Shown here: piece by piece, positions 33,061 to 44,097 of the stretch
Position numbering within the stretch: the stretch's first letter is position 1
How the letters are laid out: each line of letters starts with the position of its first letter
NCBI GenBank assembly: GCA_905221605.1
Contig: CAJNDS010002268.1
Span: 871,732 to 935,731 of the forward strand
DNA: 64,000 nucleotides
Reading direction: 5' to 3'
Source: Symbiodinium natans
Lineage: Eukaryota; Sar; Dinophyceae; Suessiales; Symbiodiniaceae
The notes under the pieces: model-generated
What the model was told of the DNA's origin: nothing
Seen by the model: the letters and a program-made list of their open reading frames with translations, nothing else
The model's database searches: none
Made by a program: the position numbers and the translations under genes

Positions 33061-33440
33061 CCCTCCCAAAATGAAAGCCGTAGTTCCAAAACAGAAGCCC
33101 GGTCAAAACCCGGTCAAAAACCCGGTCAAAACGTTAATGGGACCCAAACCCTATACAAGTTGCACCCGGGAGGCATCCACCCTAAAAGAATCATGGAGAG
33201 CTCCCCGAAAACTAATTTCCAAAACAAAACTGTCGGTCAAAACTTTCGTTCAAAACTTTCGGTCAAAACCCAGTCAAAACCCGGTCAAAAACGTTAATGG
33301 GACCCAAACACTATAAATTCTACAAACCCTAAACCCTTAACCCTAAACCCTAAAACCCTTCCTGCACTGCTCGGCCGTTGGTCCTTCTGTCACTGGCTCC
33401 TCTGCGCCCGAGGCCCGGATGACATCTCATCCTCATCAGT

Positions 33441-33570
33441 TGGGATGTTCCCCCTTTCTTCTAGCAGCTCCTTAATCGGGAACCCTGAACCCTAAACCCT
33501 GAAACCTAAACCCTAAACTCTAAACCCTAAACCCCCTAAGGACTGCTAGTATAAGGGGTAACGTCCCAAC
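33441..33570. mobile_element. family 2 hairpin with a telomeric array in its loop
   Basis: Left arm TTGGGATGTTCCCCCTTTCT, right arm AGTATAAGGGGTAACGTCCC; the loop is replaced by about eight CCCTAAA-type units. Flanks CTCATCAG and CTCACCAG fit an 8-bp duplication with one change. The copy at 35178-35290 in unit 2 has the same flanks and a shorter telomeric piece. Confidence 0.7.
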
Positions 33571-33699
33571 TCACCAGTCTTGAACACGAGCTGCATGGGG
33601 GGGGGGGGGGGGGGGGGGGTTGGACAGTTGGACATGTTAGCGCACTTGGGACATCTAGTGCTCAGTTGGAAATAACCTTGCGGGAGCCCCTAAACCCTA

Positions 33700-35314
33700 A
33701 AGCCTAAACCCTAGACCCTGAATCCTGGACCCTGAACCCTACACCCTAACCCTTAACCCTAAACCCTAAAACCCTCAAACAAACTGGGCTCTGTGGGTAC
33801 ATCGAACTGATGGGGGCCTGTGGTCGGCGAGCCTCCCTTACAATACAGGGCCGGTGAAGTTTGAGGGGACAGGGAGGGTTTAGTGTTTAGGGTTTAGGGT
33901 TAGGGTGTAGGGTTTAGGGCTTAGGGGTTGGGAGAACTCACATTGCTAAGTGCTTGCCGCCTGGAAGTTGGTTGCCGGCGCTTCCGCTTTTGCGCTCTCC
34001 GAGGCACCCGCCCCTCCTGCACATGCAATTCGGGATCAGGTCACGGTGATCATCACGTCTTGGGATGCTCCCCCTCATACTAACAGGTCCTTCTCAGGGA
34101 TCATACAGGTCCTTCTTAGGGATTAGAGCTGCTTCTCACAACGACATCTACAAGGATTCGCGTGTTCAGTCAGGAGCAAAACCATCATACTATCTCGGCA
34201 CAACCTCAACCTTCAGCTTTAAACCTACTATTTGCTTACGACCCCTAAAAAACAAAGATTAACATCCGTGCTGCCCTTATAAGGAAGAACATTTTGCCTT
34301 TTCTGGGGTTTCTTATTCTTAAGCAAACAGTAGAAACCCTACACCCCAAACCTTCGCGGATGGGGGAGGGCGGGAGGGCGGGAGGGGGAGGGAGACCCTG
34401 TGGACCGAAGGCGTGCTGCGCGAGGCTACGCCTGAAAAAAAAACCAACGCGAATCAAGTACTGCAGGGCTATTGCCCTTCCACCCTGCACTTGCCCTCAG
34501 CCCTAAACCCTAAACCCTAAACCCTCAAGACAAAAGAAATAGAAATTGTACGTGGTATCATTCTGAATTTCCCAGGTTATTTGTCTAAACAGCTGACAAG
34601 CTCAGTTTAAGTATATTAATCCCAAATTCTCAATTTACTTAAACCCCCTCCCTCCACTCACCCCCTTCCCCTCCCCTGCTTGTCCCCCCCCCCCCCCCCA
34701 CCCTCCCTCACTCCAACCCCCCCCCCCCCCCCTCATGCGCCCATCCCCCCCCCCCCCTCATCCCCCTTTCCCCCTCCGCCCCCCCCCCCTTCCCCCGCCC
34801 CCCCCTCCCCCGCCCTCCCAAAATGAAAAACGTAGTTCCAAACAGAAGCCCGGTCAAAACCCGGCCAAAAGCCGGTCAAAAACCCGGTCAAAACGTTAAT
34901 GGGACCCAAACCCTATACAAGTTGCATCCGGGAGGCATCCACCCTAAAAGAATCATGGAGAGCTCCCCGAAAACTAATTTCCAAAAATAAAACTTTCGGT
35001 CAAAACCCAGTCAAAACCCGGTCAAAACGTTAATGGGACCCAAACACTATACAATTTCTACAAACCCTAAACCCTTAACCCTAAACCCTAAACCCTTCCT
35101 GCCTGCTCGGCCGTTGGTCCTTCTGTCACTGGCTCCTCTGACGCCCGAGGCCCGGATGACATCTCATCCTCATCAGTTGGGATGTTCCCCCTTTCTTCTA
35201 ACAGCTCCTTGATAGGGAACCCTAACCCTAAACCTTAAGCCCCTATTAGAATCCCTTTTAAGGACTGCTAGTTTATGGGGAACATCCCAACTCACCAGTC
35301 TTGAACACGAGGTG

Positions 35315-35352
<38 letters not shown>

Positions 35353-35410
35353 GGACATGTTAGGGCACTTGGGACATCTAGTGCTCAGTTGGAAAAAACC
35401 TTGCGGGGGC
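33700..35410. repeat. segmental duplication, unit 2
   Basis: Second copy of the block at 31313-33690, shortened in the middle and with long C runs (34680-34810) in place of the genes. No intact new gene; exon remnants on the minus strand as noted for unit 1. Confidence 0.7.
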
Positions 35411-35500
35411 TAAACCCTAAACCCTACACCCTACACCTTACACCCTAAACTCTAAACCCTAAACCCTAAACCTCTGCATTTAAGGCTTGGCTTTTTGCAG

Positions 35501-36613
35501 CCCGGGCCTGGACCAGATCGTGTGGAGGGGACTGATCGGCCTGGAAGCACGCTACAAGGTTAGGGTTTAGGGTTTAGGGCTTAGGGCTTAGGGCTTCGGG
35601 TTTCGGTTTTAGGGTTTAGGGTTACCTTGCGAAGCAGACTTGGAGGTTCATTCGGGTAGGTAGAAGTACCCTAAATACCTACACTACTCACTACTTGCCT
35701 AAAAACCCGAAAAACATAGCAATGTTCTTCCTTATGAAGGGGCATATAGGGATAAGTGTTTCTCTATTCTTTTGGTGTTCTTGAGCAACTAGTAGATACT
35801 TGAAGGTTCATGGTACTTACTAACCAATTATAACTGTACTTATAACCCCACTTATAATACCCCTAAAGGGCCTTATAGGGGTTATCCCAATTATAAGTAG
35901 GGTTTTAAGTACAGTTATAAGTGGTTATTAAGTCCCATGAACCTTCAAGTATCCATGAACCTTCAGGTACCTTGTGCCTAGAAAGTTCAAAGAGCCGAAA
36001 GCTGAGCAAGACCGTTGATGCACAGCCGTTTGTACAGGAAACCCACTTGATGGGGTGTAGGGTTTAGGGTTTAGGGTTCAGGGCTTAGGTTTTAGGTTTT
36101 AGGTTTTAGGTTCCAGTTCCTCCGTTGCTATCGGGGGAGCAGAGCCCTCCTTTTCGGGTACCAAGGTCGATGCTCCGGGCCCCGGACCCCTCGCTGCAGC
36201 GTGCCCAAGGACCAGGGGCAGGGGGTACTCAAAAACTTCGTTTTTGAAGGCTCTCCGCCCTGGCCTGGCCCCCCCTCTTGGCCCCCCCTGGCCCTCCCGT
36301 GATCCCCTGACCCGCCGGCCGTCCTGGCCCCGACCCTTGGTTTCCCTGACCCTCCCGCCTCAAACCTTCTCTTGGTTGACAGTGGCCATCGGTGACGGAA
36401 AGGTCGTTTTTTGAAAGTAAGTGATTGTCATGAGTTTAGGCCTAAACCCTAAAAGGAATACGTTTGGGTGGCTTTGCCGCCTCGGACGGCGTGGGGTGGG
36501 AGAAAAGAATAAGATGGCCCTCCACGATCGGGCCAGAGCTGCTCTTCGCACCTGACAAGGCATTCGGGCCTCTGCTGCATCCTGACCTTCACAGCATCTA
36601 CGCCCCATTACAG
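35501..36613 (+). CDS. plus gene with long exons, unknown product
   Basis: 35501-35558 (PGLDQIVWRGLIGLEARYK; TTTTTGCAG acceptor, GTTAGG donor), about 35979-36052 (SRKLSKTVDAQPFVQE), 36117-36391 (over 90 codons, Ser/Gly then Pro/Arg-rich, ends SLTLPPQTFSWLTVA) and 36456-36613 (RLGGFAASDGVGWEKRIRW, PELLFAPDKAFGPLLHP). The last junction is a 64-nt GT-AG intron in exact phase. The 3' end runs into a CCCTAAA array. The family was not recognised. Confidence 0.55.
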
Positions 36614-36709
36614 CAAACCCTAAACCCTAAACCCTAAACCCTAAACCCTAAACCCTAAACCCTAAACCCTATACCCTAAAACAAAAAGAAACGTGTCCTT
36701 GGCGGAGAC

Positions 36710-37249
36710 CAGATCTGGCTTCCACTCTGCCATGCGCTCGTAAAGAGTTGCCAAATCCCTTCGGACCTGGCAGAGACTTTCCCAAGAGCCCAATACCCCA
36801 TACATAAGGAATGTACCTTAAATAAGGAGAATATACCGCAAATACGGAATATACCTTAAATAAGGATAATATACCTTAAATGAAGAGTATATACCTTAAA
36901 CAAGGATCATATACCTTACACCATAGTAGGGATCTCTTTCAAAATTTTAGGTATATTCCTCAATTCAGGGGTAATCTGAACGAAATTCCCAATGAGCCCA
37001 ATGCCCCTTACATAAGGAATATATTGGGATGTTCCCCCTGATACTAGCAGTGCTTAAATTATGGTACCCCCTATTATGATGCCTATTGAGGACTGTTCGT
37101 ATAAGGGGGAACATCCCAAAGAATATACATTAAATCATAAGGCTCCGCTTATCATTTCAGGTATATTCTTCTATTAAGGGGTATTGGGCTCCTGGGTTCT
37201 GGTGACGTGATAGCTCTGGGCCCGCACCCCCCCAAGACTTCAGGAGCAT
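36710..37249 (-). CDS. minus gene, first two exons
   Basis: ATG at 37249 reads MLLKSWGGAGPELSRHQ. After an intron made of family 7 elements with a family 2 element inside, exon 36766-36710 reads VRRDLATLYERMAEWKPDL with CCAG acceptor and GTCTCC donor. The AT-rich spacer at 37255-37490 upstream supports this as the 5' end. Later exons would lie below 36700 and were not identified. Confidence 0.5.
37023..37118. mobile_element. family 2 hairpin nested in family 7
   Basis: TTGGGATGTTCCCCC...GGGGGAACATCCCAA flanked by GGAATATA and AGAATATA, interrupting the family 7 sequence. It shows family 2 inserted later than family 7 here. Confidence 0.65.
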
Positions 37250-37254
37250 CGTGT

Positions 37255-37490
37255 TACTAACCCGAATGCATTATTACATTCTTATGGTGTTGATTTCTAT
37301 TCTCTTCGAATATATGTCCTACGTCATTGTATTATTATGTACGTTTAAATGTAGTCTTGTATCTATCATTAATACATGACGATCTGATTGTGCGATTATA
37401 TTGTTATGGTCGTTTCAGAATATGCCCGTTTATGACTGCATCATGTTTACGGTATGGTACTACTATGACATGATTATGTATTCTTGCTAT
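37255..37490. other. AT-rich intergenic region
   Basis: About 240 bp of AT-rich sequence with recurring ATTATGT/ATTGTATTATTA motifs and no telomeric units, between a minus gene start and the end of another minus gene. It is the most AT-rich and repeat-free spacer seen and a plausible promoter region. Confidence 0.5.
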
Positions 37491-37492
37491 TG

Positions 37493-39000
37493 TTATCCCT
37501 TGCGCACCTGGTTGGCATCTTCGTCTTCCACTGCGTGACGAGCAGGCGGAACACTGCTCGAACGGCAAGGGGCCATCACTGTCGGCCCCTCGTCGACGTC
37601 AAGGAAGGTCCGGCGATAGCGCAAGGTCCTTAGCAAGAAGAGAGCTCCTGGGACCCCGTTTACGTACAGGTTCGTAGTAAGTCCCCCCTGTTTAGTAGGC
37701 ATAACCCTTAAAACTGACCCTGTTGACCTACAGATGAAGAGCAAATACCCCCGATTCAGTAGGTAGATCCCTTGAAACTGTAGGTAAAAAGGATCCCAGG
37801 CCGAGTGGCAAGTACTGACAACTCTATCCAGGTTCAACTCCGAAGACTCCAGTACGGAAGTACGAAGAAGCCGTCGCTGAATTTGAACTTAGGGTTTAGG
37901 GTTTAGGGTTTAGGGTTTAAGGCCGTACGTACAGACTGCATGGCCCTGAAGGTTTAGAATAGGGCTTTGGGAGCTTTCTAGAGTGTACTTATATAGGGAC
38001 CTTCAGGGAAAAACCATTCATTATTCCAACCCCCTACTTGGAGGTTCATGGGTAGCTATCAGTAGGGTTCTAAGTTTGGCAACGTTTTCTTATCACCCTA
38101 AATCCTAAACCCTAAACACCACACCCTAAAACACTAAACCCTAAACCCTAAACCCCAAACCCCAAAACCCTACTTACCCCTAAATTCGCCGGAGCGCGGC
38201 ATTCTTGGCACCGATCTTGCTCTCGGACTCCAAAAAAATCGGGCCTGGGTCCCTTGGACTTTTTTTACAAGAGCCACTCGAGCCCAAGACAGGGCTGGTA
38301 GTTCGAAGATTTGAGAAGAAGGGGTTTAGGGTTTGGGGTTTGGGGTTTAGGGTTTGGGGTTTGGGGCTTAGGGTTTTGGGTTTAGGGTTTGGGGTTTACA
38401 GTTCCGAGAATGATGTGGGGGGTTCCGAAATTAGGGGTACCTTGTTGGGGTCCTTACTATATGGGAATCCTACCATTTGGGGTTTGTTTAGGGATCCCCT
38501 ATATTCGTAAACAGGAGATACAGGAAAAACATACACTTTTGGGTTTATGGTTTAAAGGTTTAGGGTTTAGACAGGGAGGTTGTTGGGAGCTTCTTTTTTT
38601 GAGCAAACCCTGAACCCTTGAGACCCTCACTTGAACAACCAGGATAGCCCAGGTCAGTAACCAAACCCTAAACCCTAAACCCTAACCCCTAAACCCTAAG
38701 CCCTAAGCCCTAAACCTTTGGAGCCATTGGTTTTCTCAACCCAGCCATTGCTTCGGGACCCAGCGTATTCAAAGACCTTTCCAATCAGACCTAGTGTTGC
38801 CTGTTCTCTATGTAACACGTTCTATTGAGACGGATCCTGGAGCTCTAACCCTAAACCCTAAACCTTAGACCCTAAATCCTAATGTTAAGGCTCGGTGGGC
38901 TGGGGCATGCGAACAAAGTTCACAAGCGCAGAGACTTCTCTTGATGAATAGTCCAAAGGCACCAGATCTAGGACGGCAAATCCGTTTCGAACCAGTGGGT
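37493..39000 (-). CDS. minus gene, four or more exons, unknown product
   Basis: 39000-38893 (GFAVLDLVPLDYSSREVSAL), 38802-38720 (ATLGLIGKVFEYAGSRSNG, ends at a G|GTTTAG donor), 38256-38184 (PDFFGVREQDRCQECRAP, with a CxxC pair and a GTAAGT donor) and about 37868-37493, an exon of some 125 codons (GYLLFICRSTGSVLRV, LYVNGVPGALFLLRTLRYRR) that ends NQVRKG and TGA. Order and strand agree; not every phase was checked. Possibly a membrane protein. Confidence 0.5.
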
Positions 39001-39062
39001 TTAGGGTATAGAGTTCTCGACGACCACCGAACAAGTATGGGGTCCTGCTTATGAAAAAACTC

Positions 39063-39166
39063 CTAGTAGCCCAGTAACCATATCATAAGAAGGGCACCTT
39101 TTTTTGGTTGGTTACTTTATAAGGGAACCAGAAGCCCAAAAAAGGTGAAGGGTACCACTGGGCTAC
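39063..39166. mobile_element. hairpin element family 3
   Basis: GTAGCCCAGTAACCATATCA against AAGGGTACCACTGGGCTAC, GT and AG capable at its ends. Other copies: 21694-21806, 39588-39690, 46023-46136 and 59713-59830. Confidence 0.65.
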
Positions 39167-39318
39167 ACTAAACCCGAAACCCGAAACCCTAAACCCTAAA
39201 CCCTAAACCCTAAACCCTAAACCCTAACGGCAGCCGGAGTCACAGAAGATAAGGGTGGCTTAGATTTAGGAAGGGCCTCGAGGATTGAAGGTTTAGAGCT
39301 TCGGGCTTTGGAGGGAGT

Positions 39319-39935
39319 TCATGAGTTCGTGGTAAAGCCCTTCATCGCGCCTGGGAAGCCTGAGTCACGGAAGCTTAATTCAATTCCCTGCTTTTCGACA
39401 ATCGCCCAGCACGCCCCTCACATGATCCACCCTAAACCGTGAACCCTCAAAGCAAACTCCCCATCCCAACACCCTAGATCCAAAGCTCAAAACAGAAACG
39501 CAACCCCCAACCCCAAAAACTCTCCTAGACCCTTTGCCAGGGATTGAAAACCTAGAATGGCAAACGCCCCTTTAACTGGCTGCCCAGTAACCAAGGCTTA
39601 AAAAGGGTGCCCTTTTTTGCTTAAAGGGCTTTATCAGGGAACCTAAACCCCCCAAAAAGGGAATAAGGGCACTACTGGGCATCCTAGTTAAGTATGGAAT
39701 AGAGCTTAAAGCATCTCGGGGTTCTTATGGTTGCCCTGAACCTATAACTGTAAAGGTCTCTTCCTGTATTCCCTCAATCCTAAACCCTAAACACTCTAAA
39801 CCCTTAACCCTAAACCCTAAACCCTAAAGCCTAAACCCTAAACCCTAAACCCAAACTCTAAACCCACATCTGGGGCCGTTGGCCCAGGGAGTTCTTTCCT
39901 GCGGACGTCTACCGGAACCTTGCGAAGCCACACAG
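39319..39935 (-). CDS. minus exons with a clear C-terminus
   Basis: 39935-39862 reads PVWLRKVPVDVRRKELPGP; 39417-39319 reads CWAIVEKQGIELSFRDSGF to KGFTTNS and TGA after a GTGAG acceptor. The intron holds a family 3 hairpin. The downstream spacer toward the gene ending at 38893-39000 is short. Confidence 0.45.
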
Positions 39936-40439
39936 GGCTTAGGGTTTAGGGTTTAGGGTTTAGGGTTTAGGATTTAGGGTTTAGGGTTCAGGGTTTAGGG
40001 TTTAGGGTTCAGGGTATTGATACACTTCTAGGGGATCCGAAGTGTGGGCCCCTACTTAGGGTTTAGGGTTTAGGGTTTAGGACCCTTATATACACTATAA
40101 CTGATAAGGGCCCATGGTTCCAACCTTCGACCATTGGGGCTTGCATGGGGTTCGGGGTTTTTAGGGCTTGAGGGTTTAGGGTTTAGGGCTTGACGGGTTG
40201 AGGGTTCGAGCACTTGAGAGGGCTGTAGGGTTTAGAGGTTTAGGGGTTTAGGGCTCCCGGCTTTAGGGTTTCATTAGGGCTTTAGGCCTTCAGGTTCAGA
40301 GGGTTCAGGGTTCGTTTAGGGTTTAGGTCATAAGAACCGCTTTATATGGTTGGGGCATTTTTCCCCCTAACTAAGAGGGGAGTTGTATAGTTCCGTGGCA
40401 TTCAGACTATTGAGATCCGCATACGAAGGACAGTTTTAG

Positions 40440-40690
40440 GTGGGTAGAGTTTGGGGTTTAGGGTTCAGGTTTAGGGCGAAGCCCGAATTCCCTGAAACTT
40501 CCTGGTAACGCCGCCCCACAAACTCCAAAAACGCTGAACTCCCTGAACTCCCCCCCTGGTGCCCCTTGACCGCTGAGAGTGGCGCCGCTGCCACGGGAGA
40601 CCTTGAAGTGTAACCAATGGCCGGGGAGCCCAACGGGTTCAGGCTTTCGGGTTTGGGCCCGAAATCCCATAGTTCGGGAATGCAAAATAC
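40440..40690 (-). CDS. possible minus exon, low-complexity
   Basis: Two overlapping minus frames are open; the better one reads GSSGSSAFLEFVGRRYQEVS. It is preceded by a 28-bp tandem duplication (AATTTAAAAAAGATGCGTGT at 40698 and 40726). The telomeric stretch 39940-40440 upstream contains a family 4-like piece and no exon. Confidence 0.3.
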
Positions 40691-40811
40691 AGGCTTAATT
40701 TAAAAAAGATGCGTGTCATGGTCTAATTTAAAAAAGATGCGTGTCATGGTCTAAGTATATTTCTCAATTCAAGGCACATACCCTAGATTTCTGAGGCTGT
40801 GCCAGATTACA

Positions 40812-41310
40812 CTAAGGGTAGGCTGGTTGCTCACTGTCAAAAGGGAGCCCGCAACTCAACAAAAAGCAAAGGGCACCACCCTGAATTTGGAATGGCTTTG
40901 CCTTGAGTGTAGACTGGCTCCGGTTTGGTGCGCTGCGGGTTGCGATTGGGTAGTTTTGGGGTGGGCAGGTCTTCACACGACTGTGTTCAGCTGACCAATG
41001 CAACACCCTAAACCCTTAACCCTAAACCCTAAACCCCTCTGTGGAAGGAGTCCCCCCCCCCCCCCATGAAAGGGAAACTCCTGAAAGGGGCCCAGCTACT
41101 TCCGCAACACACAAGAAGAGTAGGTTGGACTGGTAACTCCTTGGGCTGGGCAGAGGGATCAGGGGTTTTGGGCTTAGGGTGTAGGGTGAGAGCTGTACAC
41201 AAGGAGCGCCGGGAGCTTGGGCCTTTCTTCCGCTCAGCCCCCCACGACTGCAACATAGGGGCTGAAACAAGTTCTACCATTCTACCAATATACTTTCCTG
41301 GTGACCCAAG
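40812..41310 (-). CDS. minus gene, C-terminal exons
   Basis: 41310-41190 (LGSPGKYIGRMVELVSAPML), 41150-41055 (AQPKELPVQPTLLVCCG) and 41000-40812 (EHSRVKTCPPQNYPIATRS, then FLLSCGLPFDSEQPAYP and TAG). A (GT)n tract precedes the first exon. Not recognised. Confidence 0.45.
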
Positions 41311-41507
41311 GACCCTAACACACACACACACACACACACAGACAGAGAAAAGTGCCCTGAAGGGCCCCAAAGCCCTAAACCCTAAAGAGCCCTACTGTAG
41401 GGGCCGTAATGATTAGAACAGGGTTCTGGGGGGTCATTATAGTATATCTATAAAGAGACCACAAAGGAATCTTATTCGTAATTATGCCGACCCCTATAGT
41501 ATCTTCA

Positions 41508-41754
41508 AGGCTGCGACGCGGTGGACGTGGACTCACTGGCCTCGGCGCCATGGACAGTCCACAGGTTAGGCTGGGGTTTAGGGGGGAGGGTGGGGGGTGG
41601 AGGTCTCGTTTAGGGTTTCGGGTTTAGGGTTTAGGGTTTCGGGTTTAGGGTTTAGGGTTTAGGGTTTTGGGTTTAGGGTTTAGGGTTTAGGGTGTATAGA
41701 AGGGAAGCTCGCTGGTGCTAAAAGCACCCGGGCCGCTCGCTTGCGTTAGCATGT
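41508..41754 (+). CDS. two plus exons of a small gene
   Basis: After a family 5 hairpin ending CTTCAAG, 41508-41564 reads CDAVDVDSLASAPWTVHR with a GTTAGG donor. After TTTAGGG tracts, 41702-41754 reads KGSSLVLKAPGPLACVSM and TAA. The minus strand of the first exon is also open. Confidence 0.4.
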
Positions 41755-41965
41755 AATCCCACCCCAACCACCCAAACTACTCTCATTTAGGGCTTAGGGT
41801 TCACCCCCCCAAACCCCCCTCAAGGGGGGCCTTCTTGCTCTTTATTTCTTTCCAGAGCAGGGGCTGACGCCCTCTCTCAAGCCTGCTTAATGGCTCGGCT
41901 TTCGCGGAGTAAAATGGAGGGGCTCCCACAAAACCGTCGATTTCAATACTAAACAACCCGCATGT

Positions 41966-42270
41966 TCATTGCGGGCCTCGGCCGGCCCCTGCTCCCAGCC
42001 ATGAGGGGCAGCAAGGCCCGTAGTTCAAAAGGGAGTGGCATTTAGGAGGGTCAGCAGGGGGGTTCAGGAGGTCCCAAAAGGTGCCCCAGCCAATTGTTCT
42101 TTTAGGGGGTTCTTGTTCCCAGATCCCACCAGGGGGTTCCAAGGTCCCAGAGGGCCAGAATTTTTCACGCGGTAAATTCGTGCAGGCGCCTGGACCAGCC
42201 CAGAATCCCTGAAATCTGGAAGTCTGGGGGGTCCCCCCCAGACCCCCAAGAAAGACCAAAATGACATCTC
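41966..42270 (-). CDS. repeat-free minus ORF, uncertain
   Basis: A 97-codon minus frame rich in Gly, Pro and Trp (GWGTFWDLLNPPADPPK) overlaps a second open frame. Base composition is skewed and the repeated GGGGGTTC motif suggests it may not be a gene. Confidence 0.2.
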
Positions 42271-42282
42271 TGCTGCGGGTTT

Positions 42283-42600
42283 TTGGGTCTTATATTAGGG
42301 GTGACGCCCCAGTGTCCGAGACGTAGCAAGGCACTGCAGGCCCCGTCTGCCGGGAGGCTTTACCCTCCCTCACCGTTCTGTGAAGACGCTCGGTCGGGAA
42401 CCTCGGTCGAAGCCTCGAGGTCCCATGCAAATGGACAGCGGCGCTCTCGGAAGTTTAGGGTTTAGGTTTTGGGGTTTAGGGTTTAGGGTTCAGGGAGGAG
42501 GCGAGGGTCGGCGCAGGTGGCCAAGGAGGGGGGGCCACTATGCTGGTCTCAGAGCCTCTGCCAACCTGTGGCTGCCCCTACACCCTAAACCCCAAACCCT
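42283..42600 (+). CDS. plus exons, unknown product
   Basis: 42283-42452 is open for more than 55 codons (LQAPSAGRLYPPSPFCEDAR, SRSHANGQRRSRK); after a TTTAGGG tract 42494-42590 reads RRGGHYAGLRASANLWLPL. Phase between them was not established. Confidence 0.4.
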
Positions 42601-42766
42601 AAACGCTAAACTACCCTAAATGGCAGGGCTCTGGTCGTTGATGAATAACGATCAGAAAGGTAAAAAATCGCGGGTTCCAGATTGGGTTTAGGATCAGACT
42701 GGTATATGCATCCCGTCCCCGCAAGAACCCAGGATCAATCCCTCCCCAGTTGCGCGATACTGTACT

Positions 42767-43490
42767 TTGGGGCAGGGAAAGGCTTGGGGGGTGGGGCAGA
42801 GAGTGGGAATCACGGGGGGGTACAGCAGTGAGGGTCACACTGTGACAACGCCTACAAAGCCCAGGCAACATGAGCTCGGATCGAATAACTGGCATCATTT
42901 TGCAGGCATGAATATGGGTGCGTGTGAAAGCTGTACACGAAGCACGGTCGTTAAAACGAGATCGATGTTTGGCCAGGATTGTAAAGGGTGTGTTACACTG
43001 CTTCCCCCTCCGGCCTGGCATGGGGGGGGCCAGTGGTTGGGTAAGCTTCCAGTGTCTGCGTAACCCTGACAGGCTTACGGCAGCGATTCCTTCAAGCCTT
43101 ACCATAAAAGATGCAACCTGAACACACGTCGCAAAATCCAAAACCCAGCGGTAGCTTGATTCTATCGCCTTTGCTTTCTGACAATGATTCGGGCAAAAGA
43201 GGAGGTCCTATAGTCATGTCGACCGTGCGGGCAGGTCGAATGTTTTGTGCCGCCCTCAGATCTGTGGGATTGCATATCGATCGCTGCATCAAGCGGACAC
43301 TGGAAGATGAGTCAGCATCTGGACTAGGGACGGCTGATGCTATCTACATGTACAAACACTTCTAAGCGGGCCTTTGGCCGCAGGATGCCCCCAAGACATT
43401 GCTAGCACGAAGCTGTGCTTTGCCTGAGCGCTGGGATGCTGGCAAACAGGCCGAAAAACGACAGCCGCGAACAGCGGCCTGAGTTGCAGA
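42767..43490 (+). CDS. plus ORFs in a repeat-free island
   Basis: 42906-43045 (CESCTRSTVVKTRSMFGQ, GTAAGC donor), ATG 43111 to 43365 (LILSPLLSDNDSGKRGG, MFCAALRSVGLHIDRC, ends IYMYKHF), and 43396-43482 (APKTLLARSCALPERWD, TGA). A 176-codon minus frame (42611-43141) overlaps but looks like antisense of this block. The 84-codon ORF at 43111 is the most credible single-exon gene here. Confidence 0.4.
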
Positions 43491-43673
43491 ACTGCCTGCA
43501 CAAGAGCCAACTTGAAGGTTCATGGAACTTACTAACCACTTATAACCCCTCTTATAATACCCCTAAAGGGCCTTATAGGGGTTATCCCTATTATAAGTAG
43601 GGTTATAAGCACAGTTATAAATGGTTATTAAGTCCCATGAACCTCCAAGAATGTGCCGCACCTGTAAGCTTGA

Positions 43674-43924
43674 AAGAGGTCCCGCTTCGCGTGGACTGGA
43701 ACCGAGCGAAGGTATTTCAACAGCCCTTTGCAGCTGCGAAACTCTTCCAAAGAAACCAGATCTGAACGACAGACGCTGCGCATCAGGGTAAGTGGTGGAT
43801 CGAAGCCTCCTACGTCAGCTTTTCTCTAGAAACTGCTCGCGTGAGCACCCCAGAAGAGCTCTACTCAAAACTCCGGACCCATACGTCCAGTAAGAAACAT
43901 TCAACCTCAGAGTCCAAACTCTAG
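43674..43924 (+). CDS. plus ORF interrupted by one in-frame TGA
   Basis: Reads VPLRVDWNRAKVFQQPFAAA to RNQI, TGA (43763-43765), then in the same frame AAHQGKWWIEASYVSFSLE, STPEELYSKLRTHT to SESKL and TAG (43922-43924). Both halves look equally coding. No GT-AG intron removes the TGA in frame. Preceded by a family 1 hairpin (43509-43650) whose donor is degenerate. Confidence 0.45.
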
Positions 43925-43943
43925 TTACATTTAAACTTTGAGC

Positions 43944-44097
43944 TTGGGATGTTGCCCCTTATACTAGCAGTCCTTAATGGTGATTATTGATTATAGTATG
44001 GAGTTTAGGGTTTAGGGTTCTGGGTTCAGGGTTAAGGTATAGCAGCGCTGTTGTACTCCCTACTCAGGACTGGTAGTAGAAAGGGGGAACATCCCAA
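43944..44097. mobile_element. family 2 hairpin with a perfect 8-bp target duplication
   Basis: Ends TTGGGATGTTGCCCCTTATA and its complement; CTTTGAGC occurs at 43936-43943 and 44098-44105. The loop holds TTTAGGG-type units (44000-44035). TIRs plus 8-bp duplications suggest a hAT-like non-autonomous element; no transposase is in the window. Confidence 0.75.

Larger units (their letters stand above)
31313..33690. repeat. segmental duplication, unit 1
   Basis: Matches unit 2 (33700-35410) in order: CTGTGGGTACATCGAACTGA, the ACAGGGCCGGTG segment, the CGCTTTTGCGCTCTCCGAGG segment, TATTTGTCTAAACAGCTGAC, the GGTCAAAACCCGG repeats and a family 2 element followed by a G run. Unit 1 has about 1 kb more (31970-33000) than unit 2, including genes at 32090-32674. 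Confidence 0.75.

Noticed and set aside
32953-33316. Pro-rich and Lys/Gln-rich ORFs of up to 114 codons
   Set aside because: Driven by C runs and short GGTCAAAACCC repeats, and duplicated with the segment; no splice or codon support.
42611-43141. 176-codon minus ORF as a gene
   Set aside because: The longest single frame in the window, but the plus strand has shorter frames with better composition and an ATG at 43111; it reads as antisense openness.
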